This document shows positions 37,895-46,162 of a stretch of DNA of 64,000 nt, piece after piece. This DNA comes from Rhizobium sp. GTDB taxonomy: Bacteria; Pseudomonadota; Alphaproteobacteria; Rhizobiales; Rhizobiaceae. Position numbers and translations under genes: made by a program. The notes under the pieces are model-generated. The model had not been told where the DNA came from. It did no database searches and was given only the letters and a program-made list of their open reading frames with translations. Where the stretch lies: positions 1-64,000 of the forward strand of contig JAPZUE010000051.1 of the NCBI GenBank assembly GCA_027533385.1. The letters are read 5' to 3'. Positions within the stretch are counted from its first letter, which is position 1; the number at the start of each line of letters is the position of its first letter.

Positions 37895-39724
37895 ATGGAC
37901 GGCAACAGCACAGGACACTCTTTTTTGGACGCCCAGGACAGCCAGACCGAGAAACCCAACATGGACAGCGTCTCCGCCGTCCTCAAGCGCGTCATCGCCG
38001 AAAACGGGCGACAGCATGTGGGCGGGTATGCCTTCGCCATCGTCTGCCTGGTCACGGTTGCGCTGACGACCGCTTTCACGGCCTGGATCATGGAAGCCGT
38101 CATCAACGAGGCCTTCGCCAACCGGCGCGCCGATCTGGTCTGGATCATCTGCGGGTCGATCTTCGCCGCCTTCGTGATTCGCGGTTTCGCCGGCTATGGG
38201 CAGGCCGTGACGCTCTCGACGATCGGCAACAACATCGTGGCGCGCTACCAGCGGCGGCTGTTTTCGCATCTGATGTCGCTTTCGATCGGTTATTTCAGCG
38301 AAGCGCGCTCGGCCCGACTCGCCGCGCAGATCAATGAAAACATCAACGGGATCCGCGATGTCCTGAATATGACGATCACCTCGCTGGCGCGGGATCTCAT
38401 GACACTGATCGCGCTTCTCGGCGTGATGCTCTATCAGGACATCGTGCTGTCGCTGATCGTGTTTACCGTGGCGCCGCCGCTCTTCCTCGGCCTTCGCTAC
38501 ATCTCCCGGCGTCTGCGCAGCGCGACGAAGGAATCGGTCATCCTGAATTCGCACGTGCTCGGGGCCATCCAGGAGGCGGTGCAGGGGATTGCGATCGTCA
38601 AGGCCTTCACCATGGAAAGCCAGCTGGAGAACAAGATCCAGTCGACGATCGATGCCGCCGAGGGCCGTGCCAACCGGATCGCCCGCCTTAGCGAACGCAA
38701 TGGCCCACTGACCGAAAGCCTTGCAGGCCTCTCGATTTCCGGCGTCATGGTCTATGCAGCCTATCAATCGATCTATGGCGGCGTTTTGCCGGGCGCCTTC
38801 TTCTCCTTCGTGACCGCGCTGCTGCTCGCCTATGAGCCGGCCAAGCGGCTGGCGCGCCTGCAGGTGTTCATGGAACGCGCCGCTGTCAATGCGCGGATGA
38901 TCTACGAGATCCTCGATACGCAGCCCAACCAGCAGGACAAGGACGGCGCCAGACAGATTGCGGTCAACGGGGCGAAGATCGAGTTCCGCAACGTCACCTT
39001 CGCCTATGGTTCGAACGAGCCGACCTTGCGCAATCTGAGCTTCACAGCCGAAGGCGGCAAGACAACTGCGCTGGTTGGCCCGTCGGGCGCCGGCAAGTCG
39101 ACCGTGATTACGCTGGTGCCGCGTTTCTACGACCCGGAAGAAGGCGAGATCCTGATCGATGGTCAGAATATCGCCGATGTGACGAAGTCGTCGCTTCGCC
39201 GTCATCTCGCCTATGTCTCGCAGCAGCCCTACCTGTTCGAGGGCTCGATCCGCGACAACATCCGCTACGGGCGCCCGGAGGCGACCGATGCCGAAATCGA
39301 GGATGCGGCGCGGCTTGCGAACGCCCATGACTTCATCCTGGCGCAGCCGCAGGGCTATGACACACCTGTCGGCGAGAACGGCATCACGCTTTCCGGCGGT
39401 CAGCGGCAGCGGCTTTCGATTGCCCGCGCGCTGGTGCGCAATGCGCCGATCCTGCTGCTCGACGAAGCAACCTCGGCGCTCGATACCGAATCGGAGGCTG
39501 CCGTGCAGCAGGCGCTCGATGCCGCCATGGCGGGGCGCACCGTCATCGTCATCGCGCACCGGCTTTCTACCGTCGTGAATGCCGACAAGATCATCGTCAT
39601 GCAGGACGGCCAGGTGGCAGAAGAAGGCACCCATGAGAGCCTTGCACAGCAGCCGGGCGGTCTTTACGCTCGCCTCAACAACCTTCAGGCCGCTTCCAAC
39701 GGCCAGCACAGCAGCCAGGAATAA
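37895..39724 (+). CDS. MsbA-like ABC exporter (permease fused to ATPase)
   Basis: A half-transporter that works as a homodimer in the inner membrane. The N-terminal half holds six helices of an ABC type I exporter; the C-terminal half holds Walker A GPSGAGKST, Q-loop YVSQQPYLFEGS, signature LSGGQRQR, Walker B ILLLDEATSALD and the switch His in IAHRLS. This is the MsbA/LmrA arrangement; substrates could be lipid or a drug, and cannot be told from sequence. The start is uncertain: ATG 37895 and ATG 37961 (both near weak sites) give 609 or 587 residues. Confidence 0.88.
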   Translation: MDGNSTGHSFLDAQDSQTEKPNMDSVSAVLKRVIAENGRQHVGGYAFAIVCLVTVALTTAFTAWIMEAVINEAFANRRADLVWIICGSIFAAFVIRGFAGYGQAVTLSTIGNNIVARYQRRLFSHLMSLSIGYFSEARSARLAAQINENINGIRDVLNMTITSLARDLMTLIALLGVMLYQDIVLSLIVFTVAPPLFLGLRYISRRLRSATKESVILNSHVLGAIQEAVQGIAIVKAFTMESQLENKIQSTIDAAEGRANRIARLSERNGPLTESLAGLSISGVMVYAAYQSIYGGVLPGAFFSFVTALLLAYEPAKRLARLQVFMERAAVNARMIYEILDTQPNQQDKDGARQIAVNGAKIEFRNVTFAYGSNEPTLRNLSFTAEGGKTTALVGPSGAGKSTVITLVPRFYDPEEGEILIDGQNIADVTKSSLRRHLAYVSQQPYLFEGSIRDNIRYGRPEATDAEIEDAARLANAHDFILAQPQGYDTPVGENGITLSGGQRQRLSIARALVRNAPILLLDEATSALDTESEAAVQQALDAAMAGRTVIVIAHRLSTVVNADKIIVMQDGQVAEEGTHESLAQQPGGLYARLNNLQAASNGQHSSQE

Positions 39725-39730
39725 TTGCGC

Positions 39731-40555
39731 ATGGATACGCCCATGAAGCTCGTCGTCGTCGGTGCCGCCGGTCGCATGGGCAAGACGCTGATCAAAATCA
39801 TCAGCGAAACGCCGGGTCTTGTCCTGCATGCCGCCGTGGAGCGGACCGGCTCCGCCGCTCTCGGCAAGGATGCCGGCGAACTGGCAGGCGTGCCCAAGCT
39901 TGGCGTTGCCGTGACCGACGATCCGCTGGCGGCTTTCCTGCATGCCGATGGCGTCATCGACTTCACGACACCGGCTTCGACCGTCGAATTTGCAGCGCTC
40001 GCGGCCCAGGCGCGGATCGTGCATGTGATCGGCACGACCGGCTGCCTGCCGGAGCATGAGGAAAAGATCGACGCGGCGGCACGTCATGCACGCGTCGTGA
40101 AGTCAGGCAATATGAGCCTTGGCGTCAATCTGCTTTCGGTTCTGATCAAGCAGGCGGCGCGCGCGCTTGATGCGGCCGGCTGGGATATCGAGGTGCTCGA
40201 AATGCACCACAAGCACAAGGTCGACGCGCCCTCGGGGACCGCGCTTCTGCTCGGCGAAGCAGCGGCCGAGGGCCGTGGCATTTCGCTTGCCGATCATTCG
40301 GTCCGCGTGCGCGATGGCCATACCGGACCGCGCGAGGAAGGCTCGATCGGCTTTGCCACACTGCGCGGCGGCTCGGTCATCGGAGAGCATCAGGTGCTGT
40401 TTGCCAGCGAAGGCGAGATCGTCACCCTCTCGCACAGCGCTGCCGACCGTTCACTCTTTGCCCGTGGCGCGCTGAAGGCCGCCACCTGGGCCCGGGACAA
40501 GAAGCCCGGACGCTATACCATGCTCGACGTGCTCGGGCTCAACTCCACCCCCTGA
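39731..40555 (+). CDS. dapB: 4-Hydroxy-tetrahydrodipicolinate reductase
   Basis: Catalyses the second committed step toward diaminopimelate and lysine using NAD(P)H. The 274-residue protein shows the nucleotide-binding VVGAAGRMGKTL at the start, IDFTTPAS, GTTG, and the family signature EMHHKHKVDAPSGTA with the catalytic His and Lys. The ATG at 39731 has AGGA about 10 nt upstream. It lies 6 nt after the exporter gene, and gpmA follows within 21 nt. Confidence 0.96.
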   Translation: MDTPMKLVVVGAAGRMGKTLIKIISETPGLVLHAAVERTGSAALGKDAGELAGVPKLGVAVTDDPLAAFLHADGVIDFTTPASTVEFAALAAQARIVHVIGTTGCLPEHEEKIDAAARHARVVKSGNMSLGVNLLSVLIKQAARALDAAGWDIEVLEMHHKHKVDAPSGTALLLGEAAAEGRGISLADHSVRVRDGHTGPREEGSIGFATLRGGSVIGEHQVLFASEGEIVTLSHSAADRSLFARGALKAATWARDKKPGRYTMLDVLGLNSTP

Positions 40556-40576
40556 TCGTCAAGAGAGGAATTGTCG

Positions 40577-41212
40577 ATGACCGGTACCCTCGTGCTCGTG
40601 CGCCATGGCCAGAGCGACTGGAACCTGAAGAACCTGTTTACCGGCTGGCGTGATCCGGACCTGACCGAACTCGGCGTGCAGGAAGCCAATGCCGGCGGCA
40701 AGGCGCTTGCCGATTACGGCATCAAGTTCGATATCGCTTTCACCTCCGTCCTCACCCGCGCGCAGAAGACCTGCAACATCATCCTCGACAATGTCGGCCA
40801 GACCGGTCTGACGACGATCAAGGACCAGGCGCTGAACGAGCGCGACTACGGCGACCTTTCCGGCCTCAACAAGGATGATGCGCGCGCCAAGTGGGGCGAG
40901 GAGCAGGTGCACATCTGGCGCCGGTCCTACGACATCCCACCGCCGGGTGGCGAAAGCCTGCGCGACACCGGGGCCCGCGTCTGGCCCTATTATCTCACCG
41001 AAATCCTGCCGCGCGTGCTGCGTGGCGAGAAGGTGCTGGTGGCGGCGCATGGCAACTCGCTGCGCTCGCTGGTCATGGTGCTCGACAAGCTGACTAAGGA
41101 GCAGATCCTTGGCGTCAATCTCGCGACCGGCGTTCCCATGGTCTACAAGCTGAACGCGGATTCGACTGTGGCTTCCAAGGAAGTGCTGGGCGACATGTCC
41201 GGCGCGCACTGA
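40577..41212 (+). CDS. gpmA: 2,3-Bisphosphoglycerate-dependent phosphoglycerate mutase
   Basis: Interconverts 3- and 2-phosphoglycerate in glycolysis and gluconeogenesis. The 211-residue protein has the phospho-acceptor motif LVRHGQSDWN at residues 7-16, LNERDYGDLSG, RSYDIPPPGGESL and the second His in VAAHGNSLRS. It is shorter than the 250-residue E. coli enzyme, as in other rhizobia. GAGGAA lies before the ATG. A long hairpin repeat after it probably serves as terminator. Confidence 0.96.
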   Translation: MTGTLVLVRHGQSDWNLKNLFTGWRDPDLTELGVQEANAGGKALADYGIKFDIAFTSVLTRAQKTCNIILDNVGQTGLTTIKDQALNERDYGDLSGLNKDDARAKWGEEQVHIWRRSYDIPPPGGESLRDTGARVWPYYLTEILPRVLRGEKVLVAAHGNSLRSLVMVLDKLTKEQILGVNLATGVPMVYKLNADSTVASKEVLGDMSGAH

Positions 41213-41222
41213 GCGCAGACTA

Positions 41223-41342
41223 CCCTCCCCTTGAGGGGGAGGGTCGGGCCGCAGGCCCGGGGTGGGGTGAGCGTCCGGTCGATCGGAAACGTGTCACCCC
41301 CACCCGCCGCTTTGCGGCGACCTCCCCCCTCAAGGGGGAGGT
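41223..41342. repeat. Long hairpin repeat, bidirectional terminator-like
   Basis: A 120-bp imperfect palindrome whose outer arms are CTCCCCTTGAGGGGGAGG and CCTCCCCCCTCAAGGGGG. Inner parts include CGGGCCGCAGGCCCG, GTGGGGTGA facing TCACCCCCAC, and CGCCGCTTTGCGGCG. It fills the gap between the convergent gpmA and enol-lactonase genes. Long C/G-rich foldback repeats of this style are common between genes in Rhizobiales. Confidence 0.8.
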
Positions 41343-41347
41343 GATTG

Positions 41348-42136
41348 TTACTGCTTGCGCATGAAGCCCTGGATCAGATCAGCGAGCGCTTCCGGCTGTT
41401 CGACCGAGGGGATATGGGCGCAATCCGCGATCTCTTCGAAACGGGCGCCCGGCACAAGATCGGCACCGGCCTTGACGGTGGCGGGCGGCGTTGAGCCGTC
41501 CTGGTCGCCGACGACGAAGAGCGTGGGGACCGTGATGGTCGGCAGGACATCGGAGAAATCCGTGTCGCGCAGGGCAGCACAGGTCGACAGATAGCCGGCG
41601 ATGGACTGGCGCGTCATCATCAGGCGGTAGCCGGCCAGTTCATCGGCGCGGTCTTCATGGAAGGCCGGAGTGAACCAGCGCGCCATGGCACTGTCGGCCG
41701 CACTTTCCAATCCACCCTTCTCGATGCCGGCGATACGCTCGGCCCAGATCTCGGCAGACCCGATGCGGGGTGCGGTGTCGCAGAGAATGAGTTTGCGGAA
41801 GAGATCCGGTCGCTCCTTCCAGAGGCCCTGGCAGACGAGACCGCCGACGGAGAGGCCGCAGAAGGTGGCCTTGCGGATGCCGAGTTCGTCGCAGAGGCTG
41901 GCGAGATCCGAGACGAGATCGGCCATGCCGAAGGGTTTGTCGGCGCCGCCGGACAGGCCGTGGCCACGGCTGTCATAGAGCAGCACCGAGACATCGTCGC
42001 CGAGCTCGTCGAAGAGCGGCAGCCAGATGCGGAAGTCGGTGCCGAGCCCGTTGGAGAAGACGATCAGGTTCTTGGCTTTCGCCTCGCCGATCAGCTCGTA
42101 GTGGACGACATTGCCGTTGATGGTCTTGAAGGCCAA
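41348..42136 (-). CDS. pcaD: 3-Oxoadipate enol-lactonase-like alpha/beta hydrolase
   Basis: Probably hydrolyses 3-oxoadipate enol-lactone to 3-oxoadipate. The 262-residue alpha/beta hydrolase has the oxyanion region FSNGLGTDFRIW, the nucleophile elbow GLSVGGLV (Ser near residue 96), Asp in VVGDQDGSTPP and catalytic His in DCAHIPSVEQP; these local patterns match PcaD. The start is TTG at 42136, chosen for AGGAG 8 nt upstream. No other pca gene is near, so the substrate could differ; related thiol or haloacid esterases cannot be excluded. Confidence 0.78.
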   Translation of the reverse strand: MAFKTINGNVVHYELIGEAKAKNLIVFSNGLGTDFRIWLPLFDELGDDVSVLLYDSRGHGLSGGADKPFGMADLVSDLASLCDELGIRKATFCGLSVGGLVCQGLWKERPDLFRKLILCDTAPRIGSAEIWAERIAGIEKGGLESAADSAMARWFTPAFHEDRADELAGYRLMMTRQSIAGYLSTCAALRDTDFSDVLPTITVPTLFVVGDQDGSTPPATVKAGADLVPGARFEEIADCAHIPSVEQPEALADLIQGFMRKQ

Positions 42137-42198
42137 GATTGATACTCCTGTTGGCCCAACGGGCCCCGTGTTTCGCTAACCGGCGAGGCCGGAAATTC

Positions 42199-45183
42199 TC
42201 AATGCGCCTCGTCCCAATTGTGGGCGGCGCGGGCGTCGACCTTCAGCGGCACGCGCATCGAGACGGCCGGCATGGCGGCGTTTTCCATGATGTCGACGAT
42301 GACGGGCATGGCGGCATCGACCGCTTCGTCCTCGACTTCGAAGATCAGTTCGTCATGCACCTGCAGCAGCATGCGGACACGCTCCGAGAGACCGGCTGCG
42401 GCAAGTGCCGGCTCGATCTGTATCATCGCACGGCGGATGATGTCGGCAGCCGAGCCCTGGATCGGGGCGTTGATCGCGGCGCGTTCGTTGAAGGCGCGCA
42501 TCGAGGGGTTGGACGATTTGATCTCGGGGTAATGGGCGCGCCGGCCGAAGATGGTTTCGACATAGCCATGCTCGCGGGCGAAGGCCTTGGTGCTCTCCAT
42601 GTAGTCCTTGATGCCGGGGAAGCGCTCGAAATATTTCTTGATGTAGTCGCCTGCTTCGGAGCGCTCGATACCGAGCTGGTTGGCAAGGCCGAAGGCGGAG
42701 ATGCCGTAGATGATGCCGAAATTGATCGCCTTGGCGCGGCGGCGGACTTCCGACGGCATGCCCTCGACCGGCACACCGAACATTTCCGACGCGGTCATGG
42801 CATGGATGTCGACGCCATCGGCGAAGGCCTGGCGCAGTTGCGGGATGTCGGCGACATGGGCCAGCACGCGCAGTTCGATCTGGCTGTAGTCGGCGGACAA
42901 GAGTTTGTGGCCAGGCGTCGAGATGAAGGCCGTGCGGATCTTGCGGCCTTCGGCGGTGCGGACCGGGATGTTCTGCAGGTTTGGTTCCGACGACGACAGG
43001 CGACCCGTTGTCGTGGAGGCGAGCGAATAGCCCGTGTGGACGCGCTTGGTCTGCGGATGGATGTATCCGGGAAGCGCATCCGTATAGGTGGATTTCAGCT
43101 TGGTCAGCTGGCGCCAGTCGACGATCTTGCGCGGCAGCGGTGCGCCCTCGGCGGCGAGGTCTTCCAGCACCTGGGCCGAGGTGGACCACTGGCCGGTCTT
43201 GGTCTTGGAGCCGCCGGGCAGGCCTAGTCTGCCGAAAAGGATATCGCCGAGCTGCTTGGGCGAGCCGATGTTGAACCGCTCGCCGGCGAGTTCATAGACC
43301 TCATCCTCGGCGGCGGCGGCCTTCTGGGCAAGCTCGCCCGACAGGCGCGAGAGGATCTGGCGGTCGACGGTGATTCCGCGCTCTTCCATATGGGCAAGCA
43401 CGGGTACGAGCGGGCGCTCCAGACGCTCGTAGATGCGGGTGAGGCCCTCGGCGGCCAGGCGCGGTTTCAGCACCAGCCAGAGACGAAGCGTGACATCGGC
43501 GTCTTCGGCGGCATAGGCGGTGGCGCGATCGATGTCGACGAGATCAAAGGTGACGGAGGATTTGCCGGAGCCGGCGACATCCTTGTAGGCGATCGGCGTG
43601 TGGCCGAGCCACTTCTCCGACAGGCCGTCCATGCCGTGATTGCCCTTGCCGGCGTCGAGCACGTAGGACATCAGCATGGTGTCGTCGAAGGCCTGCATGA
43701 CAATGCCGTGGCGCTTCATCACCAGGTAGTCGTATTTCAGGTTCTGCGCGACCTTAAGCACGGAAGGATCTTCGAGCAGGCCCTTCAGGGCGGCCAGCGC
43801 CTCCTTCATCGGGATCTGGCCGTCGGCATGACCGCCGCCGAGCAGATCGCCGATACCCGTCTTGTGAGTGAGCGGGATATAGGCCGCGCGGATGTCGGTC
43901 GAGCCGGGCGAGAGGACGTTGTCCTGGATCGCGAGCGAGACGCCGACGAGTTCGGCCTGCATCGGATCGAGAGACGTGGTCTCGGTGTCGAAGGCAACAA
44001 GACCGGTCTCGCGGGCATCGGCGATCCAGCGTTCCAGGGTCGCGATGTCGCGGATCGTCACATAGGCGCTCGTATCGATCGGCTTGCCGGCAAAGGCATT
44101 GGCTCGGCTGGCCGCAAGATCGGCAGGGGTTTTGCCGTCGGGACTGCTGGTCGTTGCGACCGCCGTTGTGGAAGACGGTGTAGTGGCAGGAGCAGACGAG
44201 GCGGCGGGAGCATCTCCGGCATCGAGATCTGGGCCGCGAGCGGCATCACCCCATTCGACGGGGACGTCTGCGGGCTCGATGGCAGACGCATCGCAGTCGC
44301 AGACTTCGGCAACACGGCGCGTCAGCGTGGTGAATTCCATCGCCTTCAGGAAGGCAATCAGCTTCGGACCATTCTGCGGTTCGAGCACCAGGTCCTCGAG
44401 CTTCATGTCGAGCGGCACATCGGTGCGCAGTTCGACGAGCTGGCGGGACACGCGGGCAAGCTCGGCATTGGCGACGATGTTTTCGCGGCGCTTGACCTGC
44501 TTGATCTCATCGGCACGGGCGAGCAGCGTTTCCAGATCGCCGAATTCTTCCAGCAGCTGGGCCGCGGTCTTGGGACCGATGCCTGGAATGCCCGGCACGT
44601 TGTCGGTCGAATCGCCGGTCATCGCCTGCAGATCGATCATCTTTTCCGGCGGAACGCCCCATTTCTCGATGACGTCGGGAATGCCGATCTGCTTGTCCTT
44701 CATTGCGTCGTACATATGCACGTTCGGCGTGACGAGCTGCATCAGGTCCTTGTCGGAGGAGACGATGGTGACATCGGCGCCTACGGCTTCCGCCTGGCGG
44801 GCATAGGTGGCGATGATGTCGTCAGCCTCGAAACCTTCGGTCTCGATGCAGGGCAGGTTGAAGGCGCGTGTCGCATGGCGGATCAGGCCGAATTGCGGGA
44901 TCAGATCTTCCGGCGGGGCCGAGCGATTGGCCTTGTAGAGCGGGTAGATTTCCTTGCGGAAGGTCGTCGACGAGTAGTCGAAGATGACCGCGAGATGGGT
45001 CGGCGTCACCCCGACATCGGTGTTGCGCGCGTCACGCAGCAGCTTCCACAGCATGTTGCAGAAGCCGGAGACCGCATTGACGGGCAGGCCGTCGGACTTG
45101 CGGTTGAGAGCCGGGATGGCGTGGAAGGCGCGGAAGATGAAACCCGAGCCGTCGACGAGGAAGAGATGATCGCCTTTTTTCAT
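42199..45183 (-). CDS. polA: DNA polymerase I
   Basis: Repair and Okazaki-fragment polymerase, 994 residues with three domains. The 5'-nuclease comes first (residues about 5-295, with FLVDGSGFIFRAFHA and GDSTDNVPGIPGIGPKTA). The 3'-5' exonuclease (about 395-600) retains VAFDTETTSLDP with Asp and Glu, so proofreading is likely active. The polymerase domain has motif A LLSADYSQIELRVLAH, motif B RRRAKAINFGIIYGISAFG and motif C LLQVHDELIFEV. A linker of about 60 residues, rich in Ala/Ser/Thr, separates the first two domains. ATG at 45183 has only a weak ribosome site. Confidence 0.96.
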   Translation of the reverse strand: MKKGDHLFLVDGSGFIFRAFHAIPALNRKSDGLPVNAVSGFCNMLWKLLRDARNTDVGVTPTHLAVIFDYSSTTFRKEIYPLYKANRSAPPEDLIPQFGLIRHATRAFNLPCIETEGFEADDIIATYARQAEAVGADVTIVSSDKDLMQLVTPNVHMYDAMKDKQIGIPDVIEKWGVPPEKMIDLQAMTGDSTDNVPGIPGIGPKTAAQLLEEFGDLETLLARADEIKQVKRRENIVANAELARVSRQLVELRTDVPLDMKLEDLVLEPQNGPKLIAFLKAMEFTTLTRRVAEVCDCDASAIEPADVPVEWGDAARGPDLDAGDAPAASSAPATTPSSTTAVATTSSPDGKTPADLAASRANAFAGKPIDTSAYVTIRDIATLERWIADARETGLVAFDTETTSLDPMQAELVGVSLAIQDNVLSPGSTDIRAAYIPLTHKTGIGDLLGGGHADGQIPMKEALAALKGLLEDPSVLKVAQNLKYDYLVMKRHGIVMQAFDDTMLMSYVLDAGKGNHGMDGLSEKWLGHTPIAYKDVAGSGKSSVTFDLVDIDRATAYAAEDADVTLRLWLVLKPRLAAEGLTRIYERLERPLVPVLAHMEERGITVDRQILSRLSGELAQKAAAAEDEVYELAGERFNIGSPKQLGDILFGRLGLPGGSKTKTGQWSTSAQVLEDLAAEGAPLPRKIVDWRQLTKLKSTYTDALPGYIHPQTKRVHTGYSLASTTTGRLSSSEPNLQNIPVRTAEGRKIRTAFISTPGHKLLSADYSQIELRVLAHVADIPQLRQAFADGVDIHAMTASEMFGVPVEGMPSEVRRRAKAINFGIIYGISAFGLANQLGIERSEAGDYIKKYFERFPGIKDYMESTKAFAREHGYVETIFGRRAHYPEIKSSNPSMRAFNERAAINAPIQGSAADIIRRAMIQIEPALAAAGLSERVRMLLQVHDELIFEVEDEAVDAAMPVIVDIMENAAMPAVSMRVPLKVDARAAHNWDEAH

Positions 45184-45331
45184 GTCGGCATGGATAGCGC
45201 GGGGCGGCTGAAACGTCCATGACGGTTTGACCCTGCTGCCGCAAAAACGCTCGCCATCCATGGGAGACGATCGCGCCGGATCGGCGGCGAATCATCACGA
45301 AAAGCTTACCGATTTGTAATCCCGGCTTCCC

Positions 45332-45360
45332 TTGAAAAACCACATTCCGGATCACAAATC
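45332..45360 (+). promoter_or_regulatory. Predicted promoter of the polA-marR small RNA
   Basis: CTTGAA (45332-45337) and ACAAAT (45355-45360) are 17 nt apart, fitting the alphaproteobacterial sigma-70 pattern. The start would be at about 45367, just before the first hairpin. The opposite strand must hold the polA promoter in the same region. Confidence 0.45.
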
Positions 45361-45366
45361 ACAGTC

Positions 45367-45516
45367 ATCGGCGACTGATCACGCCGTAGTCTGAAAGAGG
45401 CTCGTCCCCCGCCGCTTCAGACTCGGGCAAAGGCCTTATCCCCCTCTCCGGGCCTTTGTCCCCATATTCCGGAGCCGTCGTGGCAGTCCCCGCCTTATGC
45501 CACGACGGCCTCCACT
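45367..45516 (+). ncRNA. Candidate trans-acting sRNA with three hairpins (alpha-r7-like)
   Basis: Three consecutive stems fill the polA-marR gap: AGTCTGAA/TTCAGACT (45388-45423), CAAAGGCC/GGCCTTTG (45428-45458) and the 12-bp GCCGTCGTGGCA/TGCCACGACGGC (45474-45509). On the plus strand every loop is C-rich (GTCCCCCGCC, ATCCCCCTCTCC, GTCCCCGCC), the anti-Shine-Dalgarno style of rhizobial sRNAs. From memory, the alpha-r7 family (Smr7C of Ensifer meliloti) occupies the same place between polA and a MarR-type gene. There is no clear U-run after the last hairpin, so the 3' end and the family name stay tentative. Confidence 0.55.
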
Positions 45517-45609
45517 TCCCACCCTTAAAACCCAAAATAAGTCAGCCTCGGAAATGGATCGCATGCGATCATTCCTGCCAGACGAAACCGCGACGACGTG
45601 TCGAGCGCC

Positions 45610-46056
45610 ATGGCCCATGACCGTACGATCCCCGACCGCTCCGAATCCGCCACCTGGCTGGCGAGCCAGCTGGCGCGCGGCTTTACACGGGCGCTGCAGA
45701 CGCGAGCGGCGAAACTCGGCTTTTCGCCCGGACAATTTCCGATCCTGATCGAGCTTTGGGAGGAAGAGGGGCTGACGCAGAGGCAGCTTCTCGACCGCGT
45801 CGATGTGGAGCAGGCGACGATTGCCAATACGCTGGCGCGCATGGAGCGCGACGGGCTGATCGAACGCCGGGCGCACCCAAAGGACAAGCGGGCACAGCAG
45901 ATTTTCCTGACCGACAAGGCGCGCGACATGCGCGAGGAGGCGCTTGCGGCGGCCGAAGAGGCCGAGCAGGCCGTGTTTCAGGGTTTCCGGCGTTTCGAGA
46001 AGGAATTGCTCAAGGAATATATCCGCTGGGCGATCGCCAATGCGCGCAAGCTGTGA
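45610..46056 (+). CDS. MarR-family transcriptional regulator
   Basis: A 148-residue winged-helix regulator. The recognition region LTQRQLLDRVDVEQATIANTLARMERDGLIERR is the MarR helix-turn-helix, followed by the wing with HPKDKRAQQIFLTDKA and a helical dimer segment. A GTG at 45598 would add four residues; neither start has a strong ribosome site. It stands next to polA and the sRNA candidate. MarR proteins usually bind small phenolic ligands or oxidants; no target operon is evident beside it. Confidence 0.88.
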   Translation: MAHDRTIPDRSESATWLASQLARGFTRALQTRAAKLGFSPGQFPILIELWEEEGLTQRQLLDRVDVEQATIANTLARMERDGLIERRAHPKDKRAQQIFLTDKARDMREEALAAAEEAEQAVFQGFRRFEKELLKEYIRWAIANARKL

Positions 46057-46162
46057 ATGGATCTTGATGGCACCTTGAGAAAAATTCGCGGTCCATGCGC
46101 CTCGAAACCCAGGGAGGTTTAGTCTATCGTCCGCCGCACTTTCAAAATTGCAGGACATAACC

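Noticed and set aside
37625..40087. 820-codon open frame on the minus strand opposite glk, the ABC exporter and dapB
   Set aside because: The plus-strand genes have full family motifs; the antisense frame is rich in His/Arg/Asp/Gly as expected of a GC-rich shadow and shows no domain.
43390..45222. 610-codon open frame on the plus strand opposite polA
   Set aside because: It mirrors the polA codon pattern, has no recognisable domain and no ribosome site.
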